A stretch of DNA of 64,000 nt from Datisca glomerata (GCA_003255025.1 QANY01007449.1:186001-250000), one strand, 5' to 3'; counted from the first letter of the stretch, positions 12,197 through 23,911 are shown. A program made the numbers and translations. The notes: generated by a model not told the origin, from the sequence alone.

Positions 12197-15100
12197 TCAT
12201 TGAATAGGCTTTAACCCCATTTCCCTCGATGTTTGTTTTATTAGTTCCCTTGACAATCCTTTTGTGAGAGGATCAACAAGATTCTCCTTTGACCTTATAA
12301 AGTCTAAGGAAATCACCCCATTGGACAACAACTGCTTAATGGTATTATGTCTTCGTCTAATATGTCTAGACTTACCATTATACACATTATTTTTCGCTCT
12401 AAATGTCGTAGCCATCCTGTCACAGTTGACACATATAGCTGACACTGGTTTAGGCCACACCGGAATATCTTCCAGAAAATTCCTGAGCCATTCTGCTTCT
12501 TCACAAGCCTTGTCCAATGCTATGAATTCTGATTCCATAGTTGAACGAGCTATACAGGTATGCTTAGTAGAACTCCACGAGATAGCTCCACCACCTAGGG
12601 TAAACACATATCCACTAGTAGATTTAGTTTCTAAACTGTCTGATATCTAGTTAGTATCATTAAATCCTTCTATCACCGATGGATAGGTTGAGTAATGCAG
12701 TCCGTAGTTCATTGTGAATTTTAAGTATCTTAGTACTCTCACCAATTCACTCCAGTGATCACGTCCAGGATTACTCGTATATCTTGTTAGCCTTCCAACT
12801 GAATAGGATATATCAGGCCTGGTGCAATCCATGATATACATTAAACTTCCAATTATTTGTGAGTACTCCAATTGAGATACTCCAACTCCATTATTCTTCA
12901 TTAACTTACAATTTGGGTCGAAAGGAGTTACAGCAGGTTTGCTTTCATATTGCCCAAACCTTTTCAAAATCTTTTCTACATAGTGAGACTAGGTAAGGAT
13001 ATATTCATTTTCAGTTCTCTTTACTTGAATTCCAAGAATGACATCAACTTGACCTAAGTCTTTCATGTCAAATTTAGAATTCAACATCCTCTTGGTAGAG
13101 GATATTACATCCTTGTTTGATCCCACTATAAGCATGTCATCTACATACAAGCATATTATGACAAACTGATCATTAGTACATTTAATGTAGACACATTTAT
13201 CACACTCATTTATCTTGAATCTATCAGATAACATTGTATGATCAAACTTCTCATGCCATTGCTTCGGTGCTTGTTTTAATCCATAAAGTGACTTAACAAG
13301 TTTACAGACCTTTCGTTCTTGGCCTTTAACCACGAACCCTTCAGGCTGTTCCATATAGATTTCTTCATCCAATTCTCCATTTAAGAAAGCTGTCTTTACA
13401 TCCATTTGATGAATTTTCAAAGTATGCAAAGCTGCTAGTGCAATCAACATCCTAATAGACGTGATTCTCGTCACTGGAGAATAGGTATCGAAAAAGTCTA
13501 TGCCTTCCTTCTGTCGGTATCCTTTAGCTACCAACCGAGCTTTGTACTTTTCAATAATACCATCAGCTCATAGTTTTCTTTTAAAGATCCATTTACAGCC
13601 TATTGGTTTATCCCCAGGAGGGAGATCAACCAACATCCATGTATTATTTTGCATTATGGAATCTATCTCATTATCGACTGCTTCCTTCCAAAAAGGAGTC
13701 TCAGGGTTGGACATTGCCTCATTATAGGTTTGAGGTTCGGCCTCCGTCAGGTATGTTAGAAACTCTAGGCCAAATAAGGTACTCGTTTTAGCTCTTTTAC
13801 TTCTTCTAAGCTCAGGTTCAGATTCTTCATCAATCTGAGTTCTAGAAAAACTTTCTTATAATCCTCGTTTGACATTTTGACCGTGTCTTCCTTCCTTAAA
13901 AGGAAACACATTCTCAAAGAATTCTGCATTGACAGACTCCATTATAGAGTTGGTACTTATGTCAGAAATTTCTGACCTAATAACCAAAACTCTATATGCA
14001 GCGCTGTTCAATGCATATCCAATGAAAATACAGTCTATTGTCTTAGGTCCAAGCTTTACTCTCTTTGGCAATGGTACTTGTACCTTTGCGAGACACCCCC
14101 ACACTTTTAGGATTTTATAGGAAGGTAACTTCCCTTTCCACTCTTCATAAGGAGACTTGTTGGTCTTCTTATGTGAAATCCTGTTAAGTATGGTGTTTGC
14201 TGTAAGCAAGGCCTCCCCCACAAATTTTGGAGTAATCCATAACTGTTCAACATACAGTTCATCATATCTTTCAGAGTTTTATTTTTTCTTTCAACCACCC
14301 CATTCTGTTGAGACGTGTAAGGTACTGTAGTCTGATGTACAATTCCATGTAGAGCACAAAATTCAGACAATATAGTGGATTCATATTCTCCACCCCGGTC
14401 AGATCTAAGCACTTTGATATGTTTACCAAGTTGTTTTTCAACTTCAGACTTGTATGTCTTAAATATATCCAAAGTCTCATCCTTTGAATGAAGCATATAT
14501 ACATAGCAATATTTACTGAAATCATCAATAAATGTAACAAAATATTTTCTATCTCTCCTACTAGGAGTTAATTTTAAATCACATAAATCATTATGTATTA
14601 AATCAAGTAGGCCATTCGTTCTCTCTACAGATTTAAATGATTTTCTTGCAAATTTAGATTCTACGCATATTTCACATTTATTTCCTTTTTCTAGGTTAAA
14701 TCTAGGTAGAAGTTCTAAATTAATCATACATTGTAAGGAACGAAAATTAACATGACCTAATCTAGCATGCCAAATATTAAAAAGTTCAGCGATATAAACG
14801 GAAGAAGCAGCAGAAATATTATTAATAATTGCAGGAGTTACAGCAGACACATTAAGTTTAAAAAGACCATCAAAATTATAACTCTTCCCAACAAACATCA
14901 CTCTCTTAGTCAGAATAAACTTGCCAGCATCAAAGACAAGATTAAATCCACTTTTACATAAAAGAGATCCTGAAACCAAAATTCTACGAATTTCAGGCAC
15001 GTGCAGGACGTCTAGGAGAGTAAGTTGTTTTCCGGATGTGAATTTCAGCACAACCTTTCCCTTTCCCTTAACAGCAGCTTCTGAGGCGTTCCCCATATAG

Positions 15101-16080
15101 AGAACCTCATCTTTATCAACCTCATCATAAGTTGAATTGATGGTTCGGTCACTGCACACGTGCTTCGTAGCACCAGTGCCGACCCACCATTCCTTGACGT
15201 CAGTGACCATACAGATCTCAGCAATCATTGGACATAGATCATCTATCTCTATTATATTTGCTTGGTTCATTATCCCGCTGTTATGGGTTTGGTTACTATC
15301 ATTTTGATCTTTCTTAAAACGATAGTCTTTTGCTCTATGTCCGGTTTTACCGCACACCCAGCAACTGCCCTTAATGAGTTTATCTGAATTACCTTTTTGA
15401 GCATTGCTCGTCGATATCTTTATTTTCTTGTCCGGTGGATTGGATTTGTTTCCTTCTACCACATTAGCTTTCATTCCATAGGTTGCCCACATCGCTTTCT
15501 TTTCATTTTTTCGGTTGTCCTCATCTATCCTCAATCTAACAATCAGATCCTCCATGTTGAGCTTCTTACGTTTGTGCTTCAGATAATTCTTGAAGTCCTT
15601 CCATGACGACGGCAACTTCTCGATGATGGACGCGACTTGGAACAGTTCATTCACGATCATACCCTCGACCTTCATGTTGTTGAAGACGATCAGCAACTCC
15701 TCCACTTGACTGATTACCGTGTTCTTATCATCCATCTCGTATTTCAAGAATTTTTTGACGATAAATTTCTTCATCCCGGCATCCTCCGTTTTGTATTTCT
15801 TTTCCAAGGCTTGCCACAGTTTCTTTGCCGTCTTGAATGACGAGTAAACGTTGTAGATGGTGTCTACCAAGCCGTTCAAGATATAGTTTCGGCAAAGGAA
15901 ATCCGAATGGAACCAGGCTTCCCGTGCAGATGCTAGTTCCTTCGATTGTCCTTCCATCGGTGCAGGAGGAATATCGCCCGTCAGCAGATGTGCTAGATTG
16001 AGAGTGGTCAGATAGAAGACCATCTTCTATTCCCATTGTTTGAAGTCGTCCCCTTTGAATTTTTTTGGTCTCTTAGCGTG
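12197..16080 (-). pseudogene. Copia gag-pol polyprotein remnant
   Basis: From right to left: a UBN2-type gag (about 15480-16080), a zinc knuckle (15320-15370) in which the last Cys is Tyr (C-x2-C-x4-H-x4-Y), and a protease whose catalytic motif reads VGTGATKH, so the active Asp is Gly. Then come a GAG-pre-integrase and integrase with HARLGH, an HNDLCDL first Asp, VLRSDRGGEY and NGVVERKN. A frameshift lies near 14220. The reverse transcriptase (12989-13570) keeps YVDD. RNase H (12197-12640) keeps [19 protein letters not shown] and [16 protein letters not shown]. In-frame stops occur near 16035 (TAG), just below 13856, at about 13567 (TGA), 12986 (TAG) and 12647. It belongs with TNT1-like plant Copia polyproteins and cannot be translated whole. 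Confidence 0.9.
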
Positions 16081-16128
16081 CAGAGTTTTGATCCCAACAT
16101 ATTGTTCTATAAATATTGTCTTTTAGAT

Positions 16129-16936
16129 TGTTGTGAGTAGAGATGGAACAAGATGCTTTCATTAACCAACGATTACAAGAAAATATGGAACGATTACAAC
16201 GTAATTGCAACAGAAACGATTACAGCAAAAAATATTTGATCTAATAAATAAATAAAACAGAAAAATGATTACAGCAAAATGAAAACGAAAAATACGATGT
16301 AGATCGAGGATTGCTCGAAAGCAATATCCTAAAGACAATAATCGTCCTCCACAGGGTGCTTGGAGACCACGACGAATCGCCTTTGCAGGATACAACGATC
16401 TAAACCAGAGTACAACAACCAATTACTCTGACCCTCACGGAACTCCTTCTGTATTTCTCTCAATATGCAGGCTGCTTAGTGTTTGAGTGTTGTTGTGTTC
16501 GTCTACTAAAAACGAAGCTAATGATGCCCTATTCTATATATAACGTTCAAAGCTCGGAGAGCAAGCCAAACGTGTAGATAAACTAGAATCAGATTTTTGA
16601 TGATATTGCGGGATAATAGAGATATTTTTAATTATCTTCTGGAGATATTTACTTTCTCTCCAAATAAATTTTTTGACCGAACCGAAACCGAGCCGAACCG
16701 AGCCGGCGGAGCGCGTGTAAAAGGAGGACCATATGCCATCTAGGTTCTCTATTCTCCACAAAATGTGGGATGCCATTAGGGCTAACCCCAAGGCATGAAT
16801 ATTGAATTTATGAACCCAACATTCTATCCTTGAGTTTTCAATATGAAACATATTCCCATTCTATTTCACATCACACACCTTCGTTCATTTTTCAATATTT
16901 CTTTCATTTTTTTTCTGTTCATCTTTTCTCTCCAAC
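16129..16936 (-). repeat. Copia 5' LTR (about 808 bp)
   Basis: Partner of 10742-11625. Its outer end reads CTCCAAC followed by G where the partner has A, so the terminal dinucleotide has been altered or the end is trimmed by one base. The LTR carries a GCCATTAGGGCTAACCCCAAGGC block that can form a short hairpin; the partner has GCCCCTTGGGCTAGCCCCAAGGC. Confidence 0.9.
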
Positions 16937-16945
16937 GCGGGGGAG
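16937..16945. repeat. target-site repeat, right of Copia element
   Basis: GCGGGGGAG, identical to 10733-10741. If the first G is a mutated terminal A of the LTR, the repeat is 8 bp (CGGGGGAG). Confidence 0.7.
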
Positions 16946-17652
16946 AACGAACTTAAGCTTAACCCCAAACAAGCTACCGCTGTTTGCTCTTCCTAGAAAT
17001 ACTAGTAGAATTTTGGTTCTAATTGTTACCGAAAGGCGAAGAGGCCGAATAGTCCGGGCTCCATATCTTCTTGGAGAGCTCGAACAATTCACGATCATGG
17101 GGTGGCAATAGATACTCTTTTAACTCCGCGAGCTAGTTGGCCTGAGACCACCCTAAACTTCCGGCTAAGCCAGCGCAACTTCTCAGACAGATGAGATCTG
17201 GTCTAAGCGTGAGACGTGGCATCGGAGAATCGAGAATAGAAGACCGGCAGGTCTTTCGGAAAAGAAAGCCCTTCAGAAACGCAGTCAAGGAGGCCTTGAA
17301 GAAAGCGAATCTCATCGGCTTCTGTCCAGATACGCTGGAATTTGTAGGGTGGTGTCCTTGAACCGACAAAATCAACGCCATCAATGGCTGCGCCGCCGTC
17401 TGTGACAGAAGCAGTTGGGATTTCGAGTTTGGGAGAAACGAAATTAGGACTCGGATTAAGGTTGGGATCGAGATCTCGGGTTTTGCGTTTGAAGGGGAGT
17501 TTACTGTGGTAGTGGAAGGGTTTAATGTCGAGGTGGTTTAAGGGTTGAGGAAGAGTTGGGGTGGAGTTCATGACTAAGAGTAGAGGGCGAGCGGGGGCTG
17601 TGTTTGGATTTGAACTGCGGTTTGATCTGTGGGTCTGGTTAACGAACACCAC
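16946..17652 (-). pseudogene. GeBP/STOREKEEPER-like transcription factor, 5' part
   Basis: The open frame at 17203-17652 gives a 149-residue N-terminal piece. It has a Ser/Pro/Asn-rich leader and then FQRIWTEADEIRFLQGLLDC, the start of the GeBP/STKR DNA-binding domain (DUF573, a Trp-Ser/Thr-Glu-x-Asp-Glu variant of a helix domain). A TAG at 17203-17205 interrupts it. The same frame continues with TRSHLSEKLRWLSRKFRVV and SIATP. Then a one-base loss near 17103 shifts the frame, after which HDRELFELSKKIW is readable. Both lesions are typical of a gene no longer under selection. A start could be at 17652 or at the next Met (17571). Known family members bind DNA and act in cytokinin or sugar-related regulation; no such role is likely here. 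Confidence 0.75.
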
Positions 17653-19145
17653 GAGAGTGCAGACACGGTTGGGTAGTGTTGGGAAAATGAAAGGAGTAAA
17701 AAAGTTTTAAGAGTGAGTGTAGTGAAAGTAAAGTATATTACAAAATTATTTTTCTAAAAATTATCGAATATTCAAAATTTCTATTTAAACCGAATATTCA
17801 GAAATTTTTATATAAAATTATTGATGATTTGATGTTAATTATTAATTCATTCACATTAATTAAAATTTTTCGGTCATATTTATTTGTTTCTAGTTATTAG
17901 GTCATTTACTTAAAACTTACTTAAAAACTAGTAGTTCCGTTATCTTTTTATTCTTTTATTTCCCATTTTAATTAAGGTTGATTGATTTTTAGGATGTGGG
18001 TTATTAATTGGCACATAAAAGCCGTTACATATTTTTTGTTATAGATGAAACATGTTACATATTGCCTAGTTTAACTCACAGAAATTGATGATTACGTGTA
18101 AATAATTACAATCGTCTAGGGAGATGAAAGTTAATATTTCTTATAATTATCTAATAAATGTATGTAAGTTCTAGGATATTTTTGCACTTAGTATTTTAGG
18201 ACAATTTGATAGTTGATGACCTCATTTGGCCTATATCCTATGATTATGGACTTAATTATCTAGAATATGTGTCACAATACCATATTATGCATCTCGTTTG
18301 AGATTCGAAGTTAGAAATCAAATATCATCAATATGACCAAAAACCACTAGTAATCGTAATAACGTTCGTGATTGAACTAAAATAGAATGCTAGTATTGTA
18401 AATATTTATAAAATGAAAAAATTTATTATGTTAGACAACTCTAACTAAGCATTCCAATAAGCAGTTTCATTGTAATCTTACACATAAGATGCGGATGAAA
18501 GATAACAATTTTAAGTTAAAAATATTGTAAATAGTGTGCATGTATTATACCATTATAGAGGTGTATGAGATGTCGTTTATGACTCCACTAAATTAAGCCT
18601 CATAACACATCACAGTCTCGAAATTTTGTTAGATCTCAATCTAGTCTTATCAAGACCAATCTATTTGGATTTCAAATTTTGAGATATCTTTTTTCAAAAT
18701 GTTACAGGAAAAATCAATTTTTCAACTCAAACTGTAAAAATAATAAAAAAATTTTTTAATTTGAAAAAACACCGAAGTAAATATCTTATTTGCCAAAATT
18801 ACATAGCTGTAAACAAACTCTTTATCTTATTTCTGCAATTTTACAATAAAAAAATTTTCAAGACATTTTTATGATTTAAATTGAAAAGTTGACTTTTTTG
18901 CAATTCTCCTCATGCCTGGACCGAAGTCTATGTGAACGTATAAAAATGATGGATTAAGAAAAGAACACTAAAAAACAATAATAGAACAACTTAATTAAAA
19001 TTGGTACATATATTACTATTAATCTCAACCTATGATTCTGAACCCAATAATCACTCCGGAGTTATCTTCTATGCCACATTGGCCAGTGGCAGAAGTTACT
19101 TGAGTTGAGTCTCAGCCATAATTTTTTCCCTACATATACATCTGC
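17653..19145. other. intergenic sequence
   Basis: AT-rich, no coding region or transposon ends recognised. It includes the upstream regions of two divergent genes: the dead GeBP-type gene on the left and the PPR gene on the right. Confidence 0.5.
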
Positions 19146-19232
19146 ATGATGCCAATTCATGGCTTCACTGCGCAGAAAATTTCCATCCTTATTCTCCGTA
19201 CCAGCCAAGAATTCCATATGCCCATGTCTTAA
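19146..19232 (+). promoter_or_regulatory. upstream ORF overlapping PPR start
   Basis: Two ATGs (19146 and 19149) precede the PPR start codon by 13 and 10 bases and share one frame that differs from the PPR frame. The frame runs 28 codons into the PPR coding region and ends at TAA (19230-19232). If the transcript includes this leader, scanning ribosomes would meet these ATGs first, which would lower PPR translation. Whether the transcript start lies upstream is unknown. Confidence 0.4.
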
Positions 19233-20805
19233 CAGCTTCCTGTCAATTGCGGCTGAACTAATTCACAGTGACAGAGAACCAAATTTCAACACGGTCGCCA
19301 ATTCCATATGCGATTCCTTTCGAAGAGGCTGGAACTGGGACACATTGACCCGAAAATTCGAACCCCTTGAACTGAACAATTCGTTGATTGAAAAGGTTTT
19401 GCTGGAATTGAAGGAACCCACTGACGCCAAACGTGCTCTAGGGTTTTTCCACTGGTCAGCGAAGAGGAAGAGTTTTGAACACGGGGTTCGTAGCTACTGC
19501 CTCATTGTTCATATTTTGGTTCGAGCTAGGTTGATTATGGATGCTCGAGCTCTACTTGAGTCGCTTTTAAAGAAAAGCGTAGGTAAAACTCTGGATCTCT
19601 CAGTTGCAGATTCGTTACTTAGTACTTACGAGGCTGCTGCTTCGTCTCCATTTGTGTTTGATATGCTAGTGCAGGCCTATTCCAAATTGAGGCTTGTTGA
19701 TGTTGCTTTGAGTGTGTGTTGTCATTTGGAAGAGCACGGTTTCTTTTTGAGTCTCATTAGTTTCAATACTGTAATTCATGTAATTGAAAAATCTGATGAG
19801 TTTCATATGGTTTGGGAGGTTTATGAGCATATGATTATGAAAAGAATTTACCCAAATGAAGTGACTGTAAGAATAATGATAAGTGCACTGTGCAAGGAAG
19901 GGAGATTGCAAGAATTTGTTGACATGTTAGATAGGATCCATGGGAAGAGATGTTCTCCCTCTGTGATAGTTAATACCAGTATGATTTTTAGGATTTTTGA
20001 CAAAAAAGGGAGAGTTGAAGAAGGAATAATGCTGCTGAAGAGGATGTTGCAGAAGAATATGGTTCATGATACCATTGCTTACTCTTTGATTGTTTATGCA
20101 AAGCTAAACCTTGGTAATTCGGAAGATGCAGTGAAGGTGTTTGATGAAATGCTCAAGAGAGGTTTTCAGTTGAATCCTTTTTTGTACACATTGTTTATAG
20201 GAGCCCGCTGTAGAGAAGGAAAGATTGGGGAAGCTAATTGCTTGATGGAAGAGATGGATAACATGGGTTTGAAGCCATATGGTGAAACTTTCAATCATCT
20301 CATTGAGGGATTTGCTAAAGCTGGATGTTTGGAAGAAAGTTTTAGATACTGTGAGAAAATGGTGGAAAGAGGAATTCTCCCTAGTTGTGCCGCTTTCAAT
20401 GTCATGACAGGGAAGTTGTGTGAGAGTGGGGATGTGAAGAAGGCAAATGCAATGGTAACCATTTTGATAGATAAAGGATTTTTACCTGATGAGATTACAT
20501 TCTCCCATCTAATTAATGGGTATGGGCAAAAAGGAGAGATTCAAGAGATGCTTAAACTCTATTATGAAATGGAATCCCGGTCGATATCTCCTAACCTGTC
20601 GTTTTTTTCATCAATGATTAGGAGTTTTTGCAAATCTGAGAAACTCGAAGAAGCTGAAAAGTATTTTCAGATTATGAAAGATCGTTCGTTGTCCCCGGAT
20701 TTAACTATTTACGAGACATTAATAAGAAGACATCTGGAGAAGGGTAATAGAGAAAGAGCTCTTAAACTTCATGAAGAAATGATGTCTGCGGGACTAGAAA
20801 AATAG
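19159..20805 (+). CDS. P-class pentatricopeptide repeat protein, probably mitochondrial
   Basis: A single uninterrupted frame of 548 residues, normal for an intronless plant PPR gene. The N-terminus (MASLRRKFPSLFSVPAKN) is rich in Arg, Lys and Ser and poor in acids, as in mitochondrial targeting peptides. From about residue 166 to the end there are eleven repeats of 35 residues, for example FNHLIEGFAKAGCLEESFRY and FSHLINGYGQKGEIQEMLKL. There are no E, E+ or DYW tails, so it is P class. Such proteins bind single-stranded organellar RNA, one base per repeat, and affect stability, splicing or translation. It may correspond to Arabidopsis At1g66345 (similar length), but this is from memory and unverified. 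The target RNA cannot be read reliably without a repeat-code analysis. Confidence 0.93.
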   Translation: MASLRRKFPSLFSVPAKNSICPCLNSFLSIAAELIHSDREPNFNTVANSICDSFRRGWNWDTLTRKFEPLELNNSLIEKVLLELKEPTDAKRALGFFHWSAKRKSFEHGVRSYCLIVHILVRARLIMDARALLESLLKKSVGKTLDLSVADSLLSTYEAAASSPFVFDMLVQAYSKLRLVDVALSVCCHLEEHGFFLSLISFNTVIHVIEKSDEFHMVWEVYEHMIMKRIYPNEVTVRIMISALCKEGRLQEFVDMLDRIHGKRCSPSVIVNTSMIFRIFDKKGRVEEGIMLLKRMLQKNMVHDTIAYSLIVYAKLNLGNSEDAVKVFDEMLKRGFQLNPFLYTLFIGARCREGKIGEANCLMEEMDNMGLKPYGETFNHLIEGFAKAGCLEESFRYCEKMVERGILPSCAAFNVMTGKLCESGDVKKANAMVTILIDKGFLPDEITFSHLINGYGQKGEIQEMLKLYYEMESRSISPNLSFFSSMIRSFCKSEKLEEAEKYFQIMKDRSLSPDLTIYETLIRRHLEKGNRERALKLHEEMMSAGLEK

Positions 20806-22475
20806 TTGAAGGATGATGTGGAAGTTTGCTGACTTTGACATTGACAAGGCTGCTCCTTTCTTCCATTTGGCTAACCACGTTGTCCATAGACAACGTTATA
20901 ATATTTCTCTCTTTATCAGGTAAAAGGGGAAAATTTTCCGGGACTAAATGATATAAAAGAGTCTTCAATACTTCGGTATCAGTTATAACCTTTATAGAAT
21001 TTTCTCATAAAGATGGACATTTTAGTGAATGTGTTTTTAAATGGTAAAATAGGTGACAAAAAGATTCCATCTGAGAATCTTGAGCACTAAAGTTATTTTC
21101 AATGGTCTAGATTTGTTTCTCAATTTTTTTTGGATAACTCTAAATCTTGACCTCTCATGTTGAAGAGGATATGAATCGTTGATTAAAACCATATAGGCAA
21201 GCGTGTGATTAAATCCCAAAAATTATTCAGACAGACTTAATGAGGCTTATTATAATCAATAATAGATTACAAAAATTAACAGTTAGGGATGTAAGGTTGG
21301 AGTTATTCACATGATAGAATACGTTATAAACTAGTTTTTAACACTTTTTCATGTTTGTTTCAAGTATTTTTATTTGATATGATAAAGTTATTCAACACTT
21401 TGACATTGGTAAAGTAGATTTTTGAAGGAAAGTATAACTCTTTATACTTGATTTTGATATTTATACTTGATTTTTGAAGGGAAGTACAACACATCTACAC
21501 ATTATTCAAACTATTTTTTACTTTCCCAAAACCTTATTAAAATATCATTATTTGTTTCAATTATTTATATTTGATTTGATATTTTATTTTCTTCAAGACC
21601 AAAACCTCACAAAAAGTGTCATGAAATATCATGATCCTGGAATCCCGTCAGATCTCGTTGGTGGAACCAAACAAGTACCGATATTGAATTTTGAGATTTT
21701 TTCGTCACTTTTGATCTCTGTCCTGAAATGCCCGTCTCGCAAACCCGTTTCGAGGTCGTCCTGTGAGATTAATATATGCAAGTTAATCGGAATTAATGAT
21801 ATAAAATATTAAGTTTGAACTAAAAATAGATAAATTATTCATATATGCATAATATAAAATTTAATCATTAAAATGCTTGTTAATAATCTCAAATATTTTT
21901 TTTTAAATTAAAAATTATTTCATTCCCTAAAATAATATATTATTAATAAACTATCAATGTTTAAAAAATATTAAAATTATAAAAATGAGACTATAACGAG
22001 ATTGTTTATCATGCCTCATTTTTTGTGTGGAGGATCAGATCCTTGAGACGGAGCCACGAAGTGGAGTTTTTTCTGAATCTTTTGTATTCAGTTTTAGATT
22101 GTATTTAACTGAAATATAACAAAATTTTGTATTCCTATTCCGTTTTATTCCTGTACCAAAACTAAAATATTTTGTCCGTTCTTGTCGAAGCGGAACAAAA
22201 TTGATAACCATGCTATACATATCTACTGACAAAAAATATATGTAATGGAGAAACTGTTATGTATTATTAAATATTTTGATGTATTAATATGAATGACGGT
22301 TATTTATATCAAATTTAGTTTTGATATATAAAATAGAAAAATTTATATGTTATAGTTAATTTCGTGATATCGAAGAAAATTTAATCAAATACGACATTAA
22401 TTATTAAGATTGATTACTAGTTGTCAGAAGAAAATCTTTATACAATTTTACGATGTAATTTTAAATAATTTATCA
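20806..22475. other. intergenic sequence
   Basis: Holds the 3' flank of the PPR gene and then AT-rich sequence. A GC-richer patch at 21625-21775 has no recognisable coding motif. No transposon ends identified. Confidence 0.5.
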
Positions 22476-22484
22476 TTAAATTTA
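22476..22484. repeat. 9-bp target-site duplication, left of MULE
   Basis: TTAAATTTA, repeated in direct orientation at 23912-23920. Confidence 0.75.
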
Positions 22485-23911
22485 GAATAAAATACAGTTT
22501 TAACCTCTGTAGTTTTGGGTAGTTTTTATTTTTAACTTTATACTTTAAAAAATCTCAAATAAGATCCTATAGTTATATTATTGTTCCATGTTAGCCCTTC
22601 CATAATTATTCTGCTACCATAAACTAATGGCATGTCACAGATTATTTTGTTAGCAATACATGGCAAAAAAATTAATGACACAACACTTTAAATTTTAACC
22701 CAAGAGACGCGTCAACATTTACCTTTTTTTCCTTTTTACTTCTTCCAATGTCTAAATGAAGAATCTTCTGCCACTTCCATAGTTTTCGGGTGTTAATGAT
22801 AAACTCTCCGTGATTGGACCTTGTGGGATAGATCTGAGCAGCATCCTGTAATATCCCCAATTCCATGCATTTTTATAAGTAAATATATTCCTTTTATATG
22901 AAGACTAAGAAAGAAACAACAGAAGGAGTTTGAACAAAAATATAAGAGGAATGAAGATCGGAGATTTAATATTTTTCTGCTTTCACAGCACAAATCATAA
23001 AAGAGTTTTAAGAAAAATCATAAAAATACTATACTTTATAGGAAATTTAATCAGCAATGAAATATTATTTTCAATGTCAGATACCTTTGCAGGGGATTGA
23101 TTGAAATACAATCCTTTCATTAGCTCTTTCACAAACATGAATCATGTAGGAGGTCTGTTCTTTCCGTCCCATAAATCAAAAACTTTGATTCTTTCATAAA
23201 AAGCTCTGCAGAACCAAGCTGCAGCTTAAAAGTCGCTGTTTTTTTTATAAATCTTTATGGGTTTTATTTTTTTTTATGGTCTTATTGATTTTGAAGTTGT
23301 TGAGATCTACTTGTGGACTAAAATTAGCCCCAATAGCGAAAGGTCAGAATCAATAAGACCCCAAAAGAGAAGAGCTTGACAATTCAGCTTGAAATTCGAT
23401 AGAAAATCGTTGATTTTTTATGGGTTTGAGCTTAATTGGAGATTTATTTGTATGAAATCTGAGTTTGAGTTTGGAAATTCGTTGAAGATTATGAAAAAAC
23501 TCAGATATGATTTTGGCAATTGGTTGTATGGAACTTGAGATTTTTTTTATCCGTATCAAAGATTGTGAAAAAACCCAGATTTGAAAAATCAAACCCATAT
23601 AGGCATGAATCCTGTAGGAAGTTTATCTGCTTCATTCAAATAGTTGAAGAAGGAAGAATGAAGGAAAAATGGGATATATGATGATGTGTATCTTGGGGTT
23701 AAAATTTAGAGTGATATGACATCAATTTATTTATCACTTATTGCCAACAAAGCAATCCGTGACATGTGTTAGTTTATGGTAGTGGAATAGCTATAGAATG
23801 ATTAGCGTGAAACAACAATATAACTACATGATCTTATCTTAGGCTTTTTAAAATGTATGGTTAAAATGAAAAATTATCACAAACTAAAGTGGATAAAACT
23901 GTATTTTATCC
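22485..23911. mobile_element. Mutator-like element (MULE) with long terminal inverted repeats
   Basis: The left end (GAATAAAATACAGTTTTAACC) and the reverse complement of the right end (GGATAAAATACAGTTTTATCC) begin inverted repeats that stay alignable for about 230 bases (22485-22713 and 23683-23911) and more weakly for about 290. A 9-bp direct repeat flanks both ends. Long TIRs plus a 9-bp duplication are diagnostic of Mutator-like elements. At 1427 bp it has no MURA transposase, so it is non-autonomous. The interior (about 22715-23680) is unrelated to the ends and has exon-like patches on the minus strand, for example a TTACAG acceptor-like site followed by about 100 open bases ending near 22700. 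Confidence 0.85.

Larger units (their letters stand above)
10742..16936 (-). mobile_element. Ty1/Copia LTR retrotransposon, decayed
   Basis: The element has two LTRs (10742-11625 and 16129-16936) and one remnant gag-pol reading on the minus strand in the Copia order gag, protease, integrase, reverse transcriptase, RNase H. A purine-rich tract (TGTGGGGAAT on the minus strand) precedes the 3' LTR. No tRNA-iMet primer site (TGGTATCAGAG) follows the 5' LTR; coding sequence starts only about 50 bases after it, so the leader has been deleted. Several stops and a frameshift make it non-autonomous. It is inserted in the GeBP-type gene. Confidence 0.9.
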
